NCBI GenBank assembly: GCA_013288555.1
Contig: JABDBQ010000001.1
Coordinates: 94,010 to 134,561, forward strand
Direction of reading: 5' to 3'
DNA: 40,552 nucleotides
DNA from: Bacteroidota bacterium
Lineage (GTDB): Bacteria > Bacteroidota > Bacteroidia > CAILMK01
The translations under genes and the position numbers were made by a program. Shown piece after piece: positions 7,453 through 13,974 of this stretch. The notes beneath the pieces are model-generated. The model had not been told where the DNA came from. It was given only the letters and a program-made list of their open reading frames with translations, and ran no database searches. Each line of letters begins with the position of its first letter. Positions within the stretch are counted from its first letter, which is position 1.

Positions 7453-8558
7453 TATTCCGTTTTTATCATTCTGCAAAGAAACATGTTTTCGGCACTTTGC
7501 TTATAGCCTTCCAGATATTTTTGTTCTTCAATTTTAAACTCATGGTTTTCAGCGAATTTGCTTATCACATCTTCATTTTCCATTTTAAAAACCGAACATG
7601 TAATATAAATAAGTGGCTTCCCGGTCTTCAGGAAAGGGAAAACATTTTCAAGGATGGCCAGTTGTCGTTCCTGGTAGGTTTTTATCGTTTCTGGGTCAAA
7701 ATATTGCAGATTTTCAGGATTGCGGGCCCAGGTGCCAGAACCGGTACAGGGAGCATCTATAATAATACCGTCAAATTCAGGAAGATGTTGATTTATGATC
7801 TGTTGCGTGACATCTGCTGCAAAGATATTCGTGTTTTTTAACCCAGCGATCCTGAAACGCTCATGGAGGTTATTTAAGATCGATTCACGGATATCGGAAG
7901 CATATAAATGAATATCAGGCTGTTCTTCCAGCAATGCCATACTTTTGCCACCCGACCCGGCACAACTATCCCACCAGTTTTCGCCTGCTGATGCCTTAAA
8001 AGATGACGAAACAGATTGCGAAGAGAGATCCTGTATCCTGAAATTGCCGTGTTTAAAACCTTGCAGATCAGTAAGTTTTGCTTCATTTTCAAAAGATAAA
8101 ACCTGGCTGGAATGGGTATTAAAAGCAATATCCTGTTCCTTCAATTCTGCAATAACTTCGTTTTCTTTTCCGGGCTTTATTTTAATCCATACTGCCGGCT
8201 GAGTTAAGAATGATAATTGAAATTCCTCATTTTTAAAACTTTCAGATAGATAATCGTTAAAGGTAAAAATGCTGTCAGCCTGAATGCCTTCTGTTTCATA
8301 GATGAAGTCAATAGAATCACCTTCATAATCCAGGTATTTAGCAGCTATTTCGGCGATATTTTCTAATGTTTTGTTTTCAACAGCATTGGCAATCCTGAAA
8401 AAGGTATAAGCCAGGGAGCGGATTTCTCTGCGGTCTTTGCTTCCGGCCTTTTTATTGGTTCTGAAATATTGTTTCAGGTGTTCTGAAAAGGGGAGAGGAT
8501 ACTGATATGTATCCAGTATTTCAGCGAGTTGTGCAACCCGCGTATGGTAATGTTTCAT
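7452..8558 (-). CDS. RsmB-type rRNA/RNA (cytosine-C5) methyltransferase
   Basis: 368 aa. A SAM-dependent methyltransferase of the NOL1/NOP2/Sun (RsmB) family that makes m5C in RNA, usually 16S rRNA. The SAM site is WDSCAGSGGKSMALL (about 196-210). Motif IV is DAPCTGSGTWARNP with Cys271, and the catalytic motif VI is YITCSVFKMENED with Cys321, so both cysteines needed for catalysis and release are present. The N-terminal ~120 residues are helical. It lacks the full NusB-like domain of E. coli RsmB, so substrate specificity is uncertain. It lies 8 bp after the substrate-binding gene and overlaps pcm by one base. Confidence 0.9.
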   Translation of the reverse strand: MKHYHTRVAQLAEILDTYQYPLPFSEHLKQYFRTNKKAGSKDRREIRSLAYTFFRIANAVENKTLENIAEIAAKYLDYEGDSIDFIYETEGIQADSIFTFNDYLSESFKNEEFQLSFLTQPAVWIKIKPGKENEVIAELKEQDIAFNTHSSQVLSFENEAKLTDLQGFKHGNFRIQDLSSQSVSSSFKASAGENWWDSCAGSGGKSMALLEEQPDIHLYASDIRESILNNLHERFRIAGLKNTNIFAADVTQQIINQHLPEFDGIIIDAPCTGSGTWARNPENLQYFDPETIKTYQERQLAILENVFPFLKTGKPLIYITCSVFKMENEDVISKFAENHEFKIEEQKYLEGYKQSAENMFLCRMIKTE

Positions 8559-8566
8559 ATGTGGGT

Positions 8567-9856
8567 TTAGTGAGCAACCGGGTTTAATTGATAATTCTGA
8601 AATTGTAAAGTATTCACGTATTCATTTTGCCATCCGCAACCATACCTGCTGTGCCTCAGTCTGTAATCTGTGTGCAGCATGGTTGTATTGGTACCGTCTA
8701 TCTGAGCCTGGAAATATTTGCCGTATTTGTCAAGAAGCTTTCCATAATAAGTCAGTTCATCATATCCGATAAAAGCCCAAACCGAAGGTTCTTCATTGTA
8801 TTTTGCCCTGTATTTCCTGATAAAAATATTGATTGCAGGGTTGTGATAGTCAATAAAATAAGGAGACAAGGCATATACATGGTATTTTTCCCAAAGGTCT
8901 CCTTCAAAACTTTTGAAATATTGCCATTGAATGGGTGCGATGAAACTGATATTCTGACTATCTACTCTAAATTTTGAAACCATCTGATTTACAAAACTCT
9001 CGCTTTTAGAAGGGATAAAGATCACATTACTATCCGCATAAGGAAATGGGTTTGGCAGTGCAGCAACTCCTTTGCTTTTGCAATTGATCACTGTTATTTC
9101 TCCCGGTTTGAACTGGGCTATAAAAGCATCTGAAACGGGGCTTTTCTCTGTTTTTTTGTCGTTGATCAGGAATATCCTGCGGCTCTGTAAATTCTTTTTT
9201 ATCAGTCCGGCAGCAGCCAATCCTTCCATGGTAGGAGAGGGGATGGATTGGATGTAAAATTCATTTTTATTGCATTTCTCTTTGTTTTGCAATGATGAAA
9301 CATAATTGATATGCTCTGTTTTAGACAAAGAATCCATAAATTTCAAATGGCTTTCAAAAATTGGCCCGATAATGAGATCGGTATTGTTTTTTCTCAACGT
9401 ATCAAGCAATGTCTGATAAATCCATGGATCTTCCGAATCAAAAAAATGAATATCGATCATTGCGCCAAGATCTCTTAATGAATCAGTGGCTATGATCATT
9501 CCTTTGTAGAAATCTCTGCTTACGGATAAGGCGGATTTTTGATTTTGCTCCCGGTCCAGGCTATCGAAATATAAAGGCAGAAATACACTTATCACATATT
9601 TCTTTTTCATGGTTCGCGGAAACAGCTGAACCATGCTGTCTTTGGGTTGAGCTCGAATTGGGTTCTTACTTATAACAACATCGTTTTCAAACGATGGTTG
9701 TTTTTCTTTCTTGTTTACCTGATCCTGGTTTTGAGACAGCGGTTTAGCTACCTGGCAGGAAACAGAGAACCAAATAGTTAAAAAGAAAATCCAGAATTTT
9801 ATATTATTCCCACTCAATGGTTGCCGGTGGTTTTGAGCTGATGTCATATACAACAC
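8567..9856 (-). CDS. ABC-type substrate-binding-like lipoprotein (type I periplasmic fold)
   Basis: 429 aa. After a hydrophobic segment comes FSVSC (Cys34), a plausible lipobox, then a Lys/Gln-rich linker. The body resembles LivK-type periplasmic binding proteins: [13 protein letters not shown] opens the first lobe, [18 protein letters not shown] is the typical alternation, and [17 protein letters not shown] lies near the C-terminus. Bacteroidota often carry such a gene, sometimes with LysM domains, next to guaA; no LysM is seen here. The start is uncertain: the ATG at 9856 lies inside guaA (53-bp overlap) and gives an unusually long N-region; a TTG at 9814 would suit the signal peptide better. 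No permease genes are nearby, so a transport role is not established. Confidence 0.75.
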   Translation of the reverse strand: MLYMTSAQNHRQPLSGNNIKFWIFFLTIWFSVSCQVAKPLSQNQDQVNKKEKQPSFENDVVISKNPIRAQPKDSMVQLFPRTMKKKYVISVFLPLYFDSLDREQNQKSALSVSRDFYKGMIIATDSLRDLGAMIDIHFFDSEDPWIYQTLLDTLRKNNTDLIIGPIFESHLKFMDSLSKTEHINYVSSLQNKEKCNKNEFYIQSIPSPTMEGLAAAGLIKKNLQSRRIFLINDKKTEKSPVSDAFIAQFKPGEITVINCKSKGVAALPNPFPYADSNVIFIPSKSESFVNQMVSKFRVDSQNISFIAPIQWQYFKSFEGDLWEKYHVYALSPYFIDYHNPAINIFIRKYRAKYNEEPSVWAFIGYDELTYYGKLLDKYGKYFQAQIDGTNTTMLHTDYRLRHSRYGCGWQNEYVNTLQFQNYQLNPVAH

Positions 9857-11333
9857 GATTGATCCCTTTTACCTGGTTTATGATCTGGTTCGAAGTTTTT
9901 GCAAGGAATTCATACGGCAAATGTACCCAATCTGCTGTCATTCCGTCTGTAGATTGTACAGCGCGGAGGCAAACCGCATTTTCATAAGTCCGCTCATCGC
10001 CCATAACACCAACCGATTGTACGGGTAATAATATCGCTCCGGCCTGCCATACTTTATCATAAAGACCGTCATTTTTAAGGCCATGTATGAAAATGGCATC
10101 CACTTCCTGGGTGATCCTGATTTTTTCAGGTGTCAGGTCTCCAAGAATCCTTATTGCCAATCCCGGACCAGGGAAAGGATGTCTTCCTAAGATGGCGGAA
10201 GGAATCTGCAATTCTTTACCCACTTTACGTACTTCATCCTTAAATAAAGTATTGATAGGCTCCAACACTTTCAATTCCATTTCCTCTGGCAATCCTCCCA
10301 CGTTGTGATGGGATTTAATAGTTGCGGATGGCCCTTTTACACTTTTTGATTCGATGACATCAGGATATATGGTTCCCTGACCGAGCCATTTTACATTCGG
10401 TATTTTATGGGCTTCTTCGTCAAATACTTCTATAAATACCCTGCCTATGGTTTTGCGCTTTTGCTCGGGGTCTGAAATGCCTTTGAGTGCGGTATAGAAT
10501 TTTTCTTTGGAATCCACACCCTTTACATTCAATCCAAGTTCTTTATAGGATTCCAGTACTTCTTCAAATTCATTTTTCCGTAGGAGACCATTATCTACGA
10601 ATATGCAATAGAGATTTTTGCCAATGGCTTTACTGATTATTGTTGCGGCGACAGATGAGTCAACACCGCCTGATAAACCCATCACGACATTATCATTCCC
10701 AACTTTGTTTTTGATATCAGCAACAGTCATATCAATAAAATGCGCTGGTGTCCAGTCTTGTTTGCATCCGCATATACCTACCACAAAATTCTGCAGCAAT
10801 TGTTTGCCCAGGATGGTATGGGTTACTTCCGGGTGGAATTGTATGCCCCAGAAATTCAATTTATCGTACCGGAATGCCGCATTTTTTACATTGGATGTGC
10901 TGGATATGTTTTTAGCAGATTCGGGTATCTGCGATATGGTATCACTGTGCGACATCCATACCTGGGTATCTAATTCAAATCCTGAAAACAATGGATCATT
11001 CAGATCAATAGAAGAAAGATTAGCCCGTCCGTATTCTCTTGTTTTAGATGGCATTACTTCTCCTCCGTTTTCAGAAGCCACCATCTGAGCTCCATAGCAA
11101 ACACCCAAAACCGGCAATCCATTCGCTATTTTAGCCACATCAATTTTAGGCGCGTCTTCACTGCGCACGGAATAAGGGCTACCGGATAGGATAATGCCTT
11201 TAATAGAGCTGTCAATGGCCGGAATATTGTTAAAAGGGTAGATTTCGCAGAAGACATTGAGTTCGCGAACGTTTCTGGCAATGAGCTGTGTGTACTGGGA
11301 ACCGAAGTCGAGAATGAGGATTTTTTCTTCCAT
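9804..11333 (-). CDS. guaA: GMP synthase (glutamine-hydrolysing)
   Basis: 509 aa from the ATG at 11333 (start [18 protein letters not shown]), the normal length. It converts XMP to GMP using glutamine and ATP. The N-terminal class I amidotransferase has the nucleophile in GVCYGAQMV (Cys79) and a FHPEV histidine motif. The ATP pyrophosphatase P-loop is [12 protein letters not shown]. The C-terminal dimerisation domain ends in [12 protein letters not shown] further in-frame ATG at 11459 would add 42 residues made of low-complexity AATTTG words and is rejected. A TTG-N19-TACCTTTG promoter ends about 4 bp before the ATG, suggesting a leaderless or almost leaderless mRNA. Confidence 0.97.
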   Translation of the reverse strand: MEEKILILDFGSQYTQLIARNVRELNVFCEIYPFNNIPAIDSSIKGIILSGSPYSVRSEDAPKIDVAKIANGLPVLGVCYGAQMVASENGGEVMPSKTREYGRANLSSIDLNDPLFSGFELDTQVWMSHSDTISQIPESAKNISSTSNVKNAAFRYDKLNFWGIQFHPEVTHTILGKQLLQNFVVGICGCKQDWTPAHFIDMTVADIKNKVGNDNVVMGLSGGVDSSVAATIISKAIGKNLYCIFVDNGLLRKNEFEEVLESYKELGLNVKGVDSKEKFYTALKGISDPEQKRKTIGRVFIEVFDEEAHKIPNVKWLGQGTIYPDVIESKSVKGPSATIKSHHNVGGLPEEMELKVLEPINTLFKDEVRKVGKELQIPSAILGRHPFPGPGLAIRILGDLTPEKIRITQEVDAIFIHGLKNDGLYDKVWQAGAILLPVQSVGVMGDERTYENAVCLRAVQSTDGMTADWVHLPYEFLAKTSNQIINQVKGINRVVYDISSKPPATIEWE

Positions 11334-11336
11334 GTG

Positions 11337-11344
11337 CAAAGGTA
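11337..11344 (-). promoter_or_regulatory. -7 box TACCTTTG for guaA
   Basis: Exact TAnnTTTG match on the minus strand, with TTG (CAA on the plus strand at 11364-11366) after a 19-nt spacer. Its end lies only 3 bases from the guaA ATG, implying little or no 5' leader. Confidence 0.5.
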
Positions 11345-11826
11345 CTACAATTAGGCAATTATTCAATTTGAGAATTAGACAATTTGGGAATTTGAGAATA
11401 GAAATTTGAAATTTGAAATTTGAAATTTGGCGTTCACTGAAATGTTTTAACTGTGCCATTAACTTGCTGAAGGTATACTTGACAAGCAGCTATTAGAGCG
11501 AAATGCAATATTCTCTTTGGATTAAGAAACTTTATACTAATTGAGAATCTTTTAGTTACTTGGCATTAAAATAATCTATTCTTTTAAGAAGTTTGGGTGA
11601 AATGCCATGCTTTCGATACGCTCCTAACCCCCAATTTCAAATTTCAAGTTTCAAAATTCATCTTCCCCCAAATATATTTAAAAGAAAATCAGGCAATAAT
11701 GATTTATTGTATTATCTTTGAAATAGTTTACTCGGATTCCGGGTTCAGCGTTAGACGCAGTTTCTGTATTTAGCCTTGTTCAAGGTGGCGTTTAGGCACT
11801 TTTTTTACTTATTAATTTTTTATTCT
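11345..11826. other. Gene-free 480 bp: AATTTG word arrays and the RRM gene leader
   Basis: 11349-11431 is a low-complexity array of words such as GAAATTTGAAATTTG; it includes TTAGACAATTTGGGAAT at 11375-11391, repeated in reverse at 21879-21895. 11633-11660 holds the opposite-sense words (TTTCAAATTTCAAG). No ORF, tRNA or stable RNA is evident between them. The last 110 bp carry the promoter and about 100-nt leader of the RRM gene. Confidence 0.6.
11713..11720 (+). promoter_or_regulatory. -7 box TATCTTTG for the RRM gene
   Basis: Exact TAnnTTTG match, giving a predicted leader of about 100 nt before the ATG at 11827. The leader is long for this window and could carry control of translation, as in cold-induced RNA-binding protein genes. 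Confidence 0.45.
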
Positions 11827-12171
11827 ATGAACATTTTTGTTGGCAACATCTCCTTCCAGAGCGAAGAAGCTGATCTGCAATCCATTTTCGAAAAATACGG
11901 ACAAGTTGGTTCCGTAAAAATCATCCAGGACAATTTCACAGGCCGTTCTAAAGGCTTTGGATTTGTAACCATGGAAAACAACGACGAAGCCCAAAAAGCT
12001 ATTGCCGAACTTAACGGTTATGATCTTCAAGGCAAGAGCCTTGCAGTAAACGAAGCACGTCCACGTACAGAAGGCGGTGGCGGTGGTGGTCGTTCATCAG
12101 GCGGTGGCGGTGGCTACAGCGGTGGCGGCAACCGTGGCGGTAACAATAGCGGCGGCAGCAAACGCTGGTAA
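11827..12171 (+). CDS. Glycine-rich RRM RNA-binding protein
   Basis: 114 aa from the ATG at 11827 (start MNIFVGNISF); an upstream in-frame ATG at 11776 would add 17 hydrophobic residues from the leader and is rejected. One RNA-recognition motif fills residues 1-77, with RNP2 (NIFVGN) at 2-7 and RNP1 (KGFGFVTM) at 42-49. The aromatic residues of both are present. The tail from about 83 is Gly/Ser/Arg/Asn-rich and ends in KRW, like cyanobacterial Rbp and plant glycine-rich proteins. Such proteins bind single-stranded RNA and are often cold-induced. A clean terminator follows. It is monocistronic. Confidence 0.95.
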   Translation: MNIFVGNISFQSEEADLQSIFEKYGQVGSVKIIQDNFTGRSKGFGFVTMENNDEAQKAIAELNGYDLQGKSLAVNEARPRTEGGGGGGRSSGGGGGYSGGGNRGGNNSGGSKRW

Positions 12172-12192
12172 AATCTATTGAATTCAGATATG

Positions 12193-12219
12193 AAAAGGCA
12201 GGGTAACCTGCCTTTTTTT
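12193..12219 (+). terminator. Rho-independent terminator of the RRM gene
   Basis: Stem GGCAGG / CCTGCC (12197-12202 with 12207-12212), loop GTAA, followed by seven T. It starts about 25 bp after the stop codon. Confidence 0.9.
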
Positions 12220-12261
12220 GTGCCCGGATTTGTGGGATTTGTTTTCAAATAGTCATGTTAT

Positions 12262-12428
12262 ATGACATTCCACCCCCTGCCCCCAGCGGGGATAGCCACT
12301 CTCAACAATTTTAAAATTTTCAATGTTGTTGTTTTGTCCATCAAAAAGATGAAAGAAACAACAATGTCACATTACCAAAAGTAGGTAAGATGCTGTCCCA
12401 CGCTGGCGGGGGTAGGGGGTGGGCAACC
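12262..12428. repeat. Inverted pair of CCACCCCCTGCCCCC words
   Basis: CCACCCCCTGCCCCCAGCGG (from about 12269) recurs in reverse complement around 12397-12424 (CGCTGGCGGGGGTAGGGGGT). The pair lies in the gap between the convergent RRM and VOC genes and could fold into a long stem. Similar CACCCC-type sequence occurs at about 30276-30327. Confidence 0.6.
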
Positions 12429-12447
12429 CTGGTTTGAAATAGTTATA

Positions 12448-12810
12448 CTATTCTCCCGCACAAGTAACCTCAATCAGAATCTTTCCCGGGGCATAAAAAT
12501 AGAAGCCATACCGGTCCCGTATCAAACCGGGTTGCTGGGTGAGCGCCAGGTTATCTGCCTGTAACTTGTGAAAAATATCGAGCACTTTCTCTTTATCTGG
12601 TTGGTAGAACCCTATATGAAAATCGGCTGGATAGTCAAAACTGGCTGTATTCGGGAAATTGGAAAGAACCAAAACAAATCCTTCTGCATCTTCAAGGATG
12701 GCAATGGTATTCGCCTTTGCTCTGACTATTTTGAAGTTAAAATGCTTTTCAAAAAAAACAGCCGTTTCCGAAATATCAGGCACCGAGAGATTTATGTGGT
12801 TTAGGGTCAT
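12448..12810 (-). CDS. VOC / glyoxalase-bleomycin resistance family protein
   Basis: 120 aa, a typical single-unit VOC protein with two beta-alpha-beta-beta-beta modules. It opens with MTLNHINLSVPDISETAVFF, placing the first metal-ligand histidine at His5. AILEDAEGFVLVLS is the end of module one; FHIGFYQPDKEKVLDIFHKL opens module two, and RDRYGFYFYAPGKILIEVT gives the final strand with the acidic ligand. The substrate cannot be told from sequence; dioxygenase, glyoxalase and antibiotic-binding roles are all possible. A 96-bp copy of its 5' end survives at 13722-13817 beyond the RAYT. A TAACTTTG box lies at 12845-12852. Confidence 0.88.
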   Translation of the reverse strand: MTLNHINLSVPDISETAVFFEKHFNFKIVRAKANTIAILEDAEGFVLVLSNFPNTASFDYPADFHIGFYQPDKEKVLDIFHKLQADNLALTQQPGLIRDRYGFYFYAPGKILIEVTCAGE

Positions 12811-12844
12811 AGCAAGTTTTAGTTTTTATTGGAAGTTTAGGGGG

Positions 12845-12852
12845 CAAAGTTA
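12845..12852 (-). promoter_or_regulatory. -7 box TAACTTTG for the VOC gene
   Basis: Exact TAnnTTTG match on the minus strand, about 35 bp upstream of the ATG at 12810. Confidence 0.45.
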
Positions 12853-12935
12853 TAGTTTTCCTCATCCTATTCTTTCCTATAGTACTTATATGAGTATCCG
12901 TGTACAAAATTTTGGAAGTATCATAGAACTTCACT

Positions 12936-12990
12936 GCTATACGTAGCCTCCAGGCTACGTATCCCCAAGCTTCCAGCCTCTGGGCTGGCC
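12936..12990 (+). repeat. REP unit upstream of the RAYT
   Basis: 55 nt with two palindromes: stem TACGTAGCC / GGCTACGTA around TCCA, then stem CCAGCC / GGCTGG around TCTG, joined by an AAGCTT-containing link. The same unit occurs twice downstream of the transposase in the opposite orientation. Confidence 0.85.
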
Positions 12991-13009
12991 TTATATTCTT
13001 AGTTTTTTT

Positions 13010-13017
13010 TAACTTTG
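13010..13017 (+). promoter_or_regulatory. -7 box TAACTTTG for the RAYT gene
   Basis: Exact TAnnTTTG match ending 4 bp before the ATG at 13022, which would make the transcript leaderless or nearly so. Confidence 0.4.
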
Positions 13018-13021
13018 GCTC

Positions 13022-13597
13022 ATGAATGAAGAACGGCCAGGTTATGTGATCCGCGACCAATATGCCATGCACTTTCTAACCTTTACTGTTGTAGATTGGG
13101 TGGATTTGTTTACAAGGAAACTTTACAGGGACATCATTATCGAAAACCTTAACTATTGCCGAAAAAACAAAGGGTTGAAAGTACATGCGTTCGTGATTCC
13201 TGTCCCGACTTATTCGGGAATGAGCAACCATGTCCATTTAATTTTGTCATCTGAAACAGGCAGGTTGAGCGATACAATCAGGGATTTTAAAAGCTACACG
13301 AGCAAACAACTTATTGCCGCGATAAAAGAAAATGATGAAAGCAGAAAGGATTGGATGCTCAATCATTTCAGGTACAAGGGTATGCTGAACTCAAGAAACG
13401 AAATCTATCAGATATGGACGAATGACAATCACCCGGAAGAACTGTTTAGTCCTGCAGTGATTAAAATAAAAGCAAACTATATTCATGAAAATCCAGTCAG
13501 GGCGGGTTGGGTAGATGAGCCACACGAATATGTTTATTCGAGTGCAAAAAATTATGCCGGAATGGAGGGTGTTATGGAGGTTGATTTTTTATGGTAG
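13022..13597 (+). mobile_element. REP-associated tyrosine transposase (RAYT, Y1_Tnp family)
   Basis: 191 aa. Y1-type transposases nick single-stranded DNA at REP hairpins. The HUH motif is MSNHVHLIL (His70, His72) and the catalytic tyrosine lies in YIHENPVRAGW; both are intact. The N-terminus (HFLTFTVVDWVDLFTR) and QIWTNDNHPEEL are family-typical. Family members normally read VHAFVIMSNHVHLI; here the seven residues PVPTYSG (60-66), encoded by a 21-nt dispersed hairpin element, are wedged between VI and MSNH. The gene is bracketed by one REP unit upstream and two inverted units downstream, the layout of a domesticated REPtron. Activity is uncertain because of the insert beside the catalytic motif. 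Confidence 0.93.
13199..13219 (+). repeat. 21-nt hairpin element, copy 2 (in frame in the RAYT)
   Basis: CCTG followed by TCCCGACTTATTCGGGA: perfect 6-bp stem, 5-nt loop. It occupies codons 60-66 exactly and encodes PVPTYSG. Removing it restores the canonical family sequence VHAFVI-MSNHVHLI. Confidence 0.85.
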
Positions 13598-13607
13598 AAG
13601 TGGGGAA

Positions 13608-13719
13608 GGCCAGCCCGGAGGCTGGAAGCTTGAGGATACATAGCCTGGAGGCTACGTATAGCGGGCCAGCCCGGAGGCTGGAAGCTTGAGGATACATAGC
13701 CTGGAGGCTACGTATAGCG
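13608..13719 (-). repeat. Two tandem REP units downstream of the RAYT
   Basis: Units at 13608-13663 and 13664-13719, 56-bp period and almost identical, both reverse-complement to the unit at 12936-12990. The second abuts the truncated VOC fragment. Confidence 0.88.
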
Positions 13720-13721
13720 GG

Positions 13722-13817
13722 CTTTGCTCTCACTATTTTGAAGTTAAAATGCTTTTCAAAAAAAGCAGCCGTTTCTGAAACATCAGGAACAGAAAGGTTT
13801 ATGTGGTTTAGGGTCAT
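13722..13817 (-). pseudogene. Truncated VOC gene: first 32 codons only
   Basis: These 96 bp match 12715-12810 (5' end of the intact VOC gene) with 8 mismatches. Only two change the protein (Ile13 to Val, Val18 to Ala), so both copies appear to have been under selection before this one was cut. At codon 33 the homology stops and REP sequence begins; the ORF then runs on through REP DNA and ends in the tail of the RAYT. The start codon survives. It is a remnant of a tandem VOC paralogue broken by arrival of the REP/RAYT unit. Confidence 0.85.
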
Positions 13818-13834
13818 TGAATTTTGATGTTTTT

Positions 13835-13858
13835 GTCCCAGGTCGGCGTCCCCGCCGA
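13835..13858 (+). repeat. Solo left arm of the 85-bp hairpin element
   Basis: Matches the 24-nt left arm of copies A and B with two mismatches (positions 5 and 6). No loop or right arm follows. Confidence 0.7.
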
Positions 13859-13927
13859 TCTGTTCCGGTTTTCGATGGAATTTAAATATATTTTGCTCGC
13901 GCCAGATCTTTAGAGAAGCGGTGACTT

Positions 13928-13974
13928 GGTGCGGATAGAATCCAACAGTCTTCAGACTGGAATCAATAAGGTTT
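13928..13974 (+). repeat. GTGCGGATAGAAT / CAGTCTTCAGACTG dispersed repeat, copy 1
   Basis: About 47 bp with a central CAGTCTTCAGACTG palindrome, ending at the valS stop codon. A reverse-complement relative is at 28573-28620. Confidence 0.7.

Noticed and set aside
11334-11459. N-terminal extension of guaA to the ATG at 11459
   Set aside because: The added 42 residues come from AATTTG words; [14 protein letters not shown] is the standard GuaA start and the promoter lies inside the extension.
13608-13719. CRISPR-like array
   Set aside because: Two adjoining 56-bp units with no distinct spacers and internal hairpins; they match the REP upstream of the RAYT.
13572-13817. 81-codon minus-strand frame as an intact VOC gene
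   Set aside because: Only the first 32 codons are VOC; the rest is REP units and antisense RAYT sequence.
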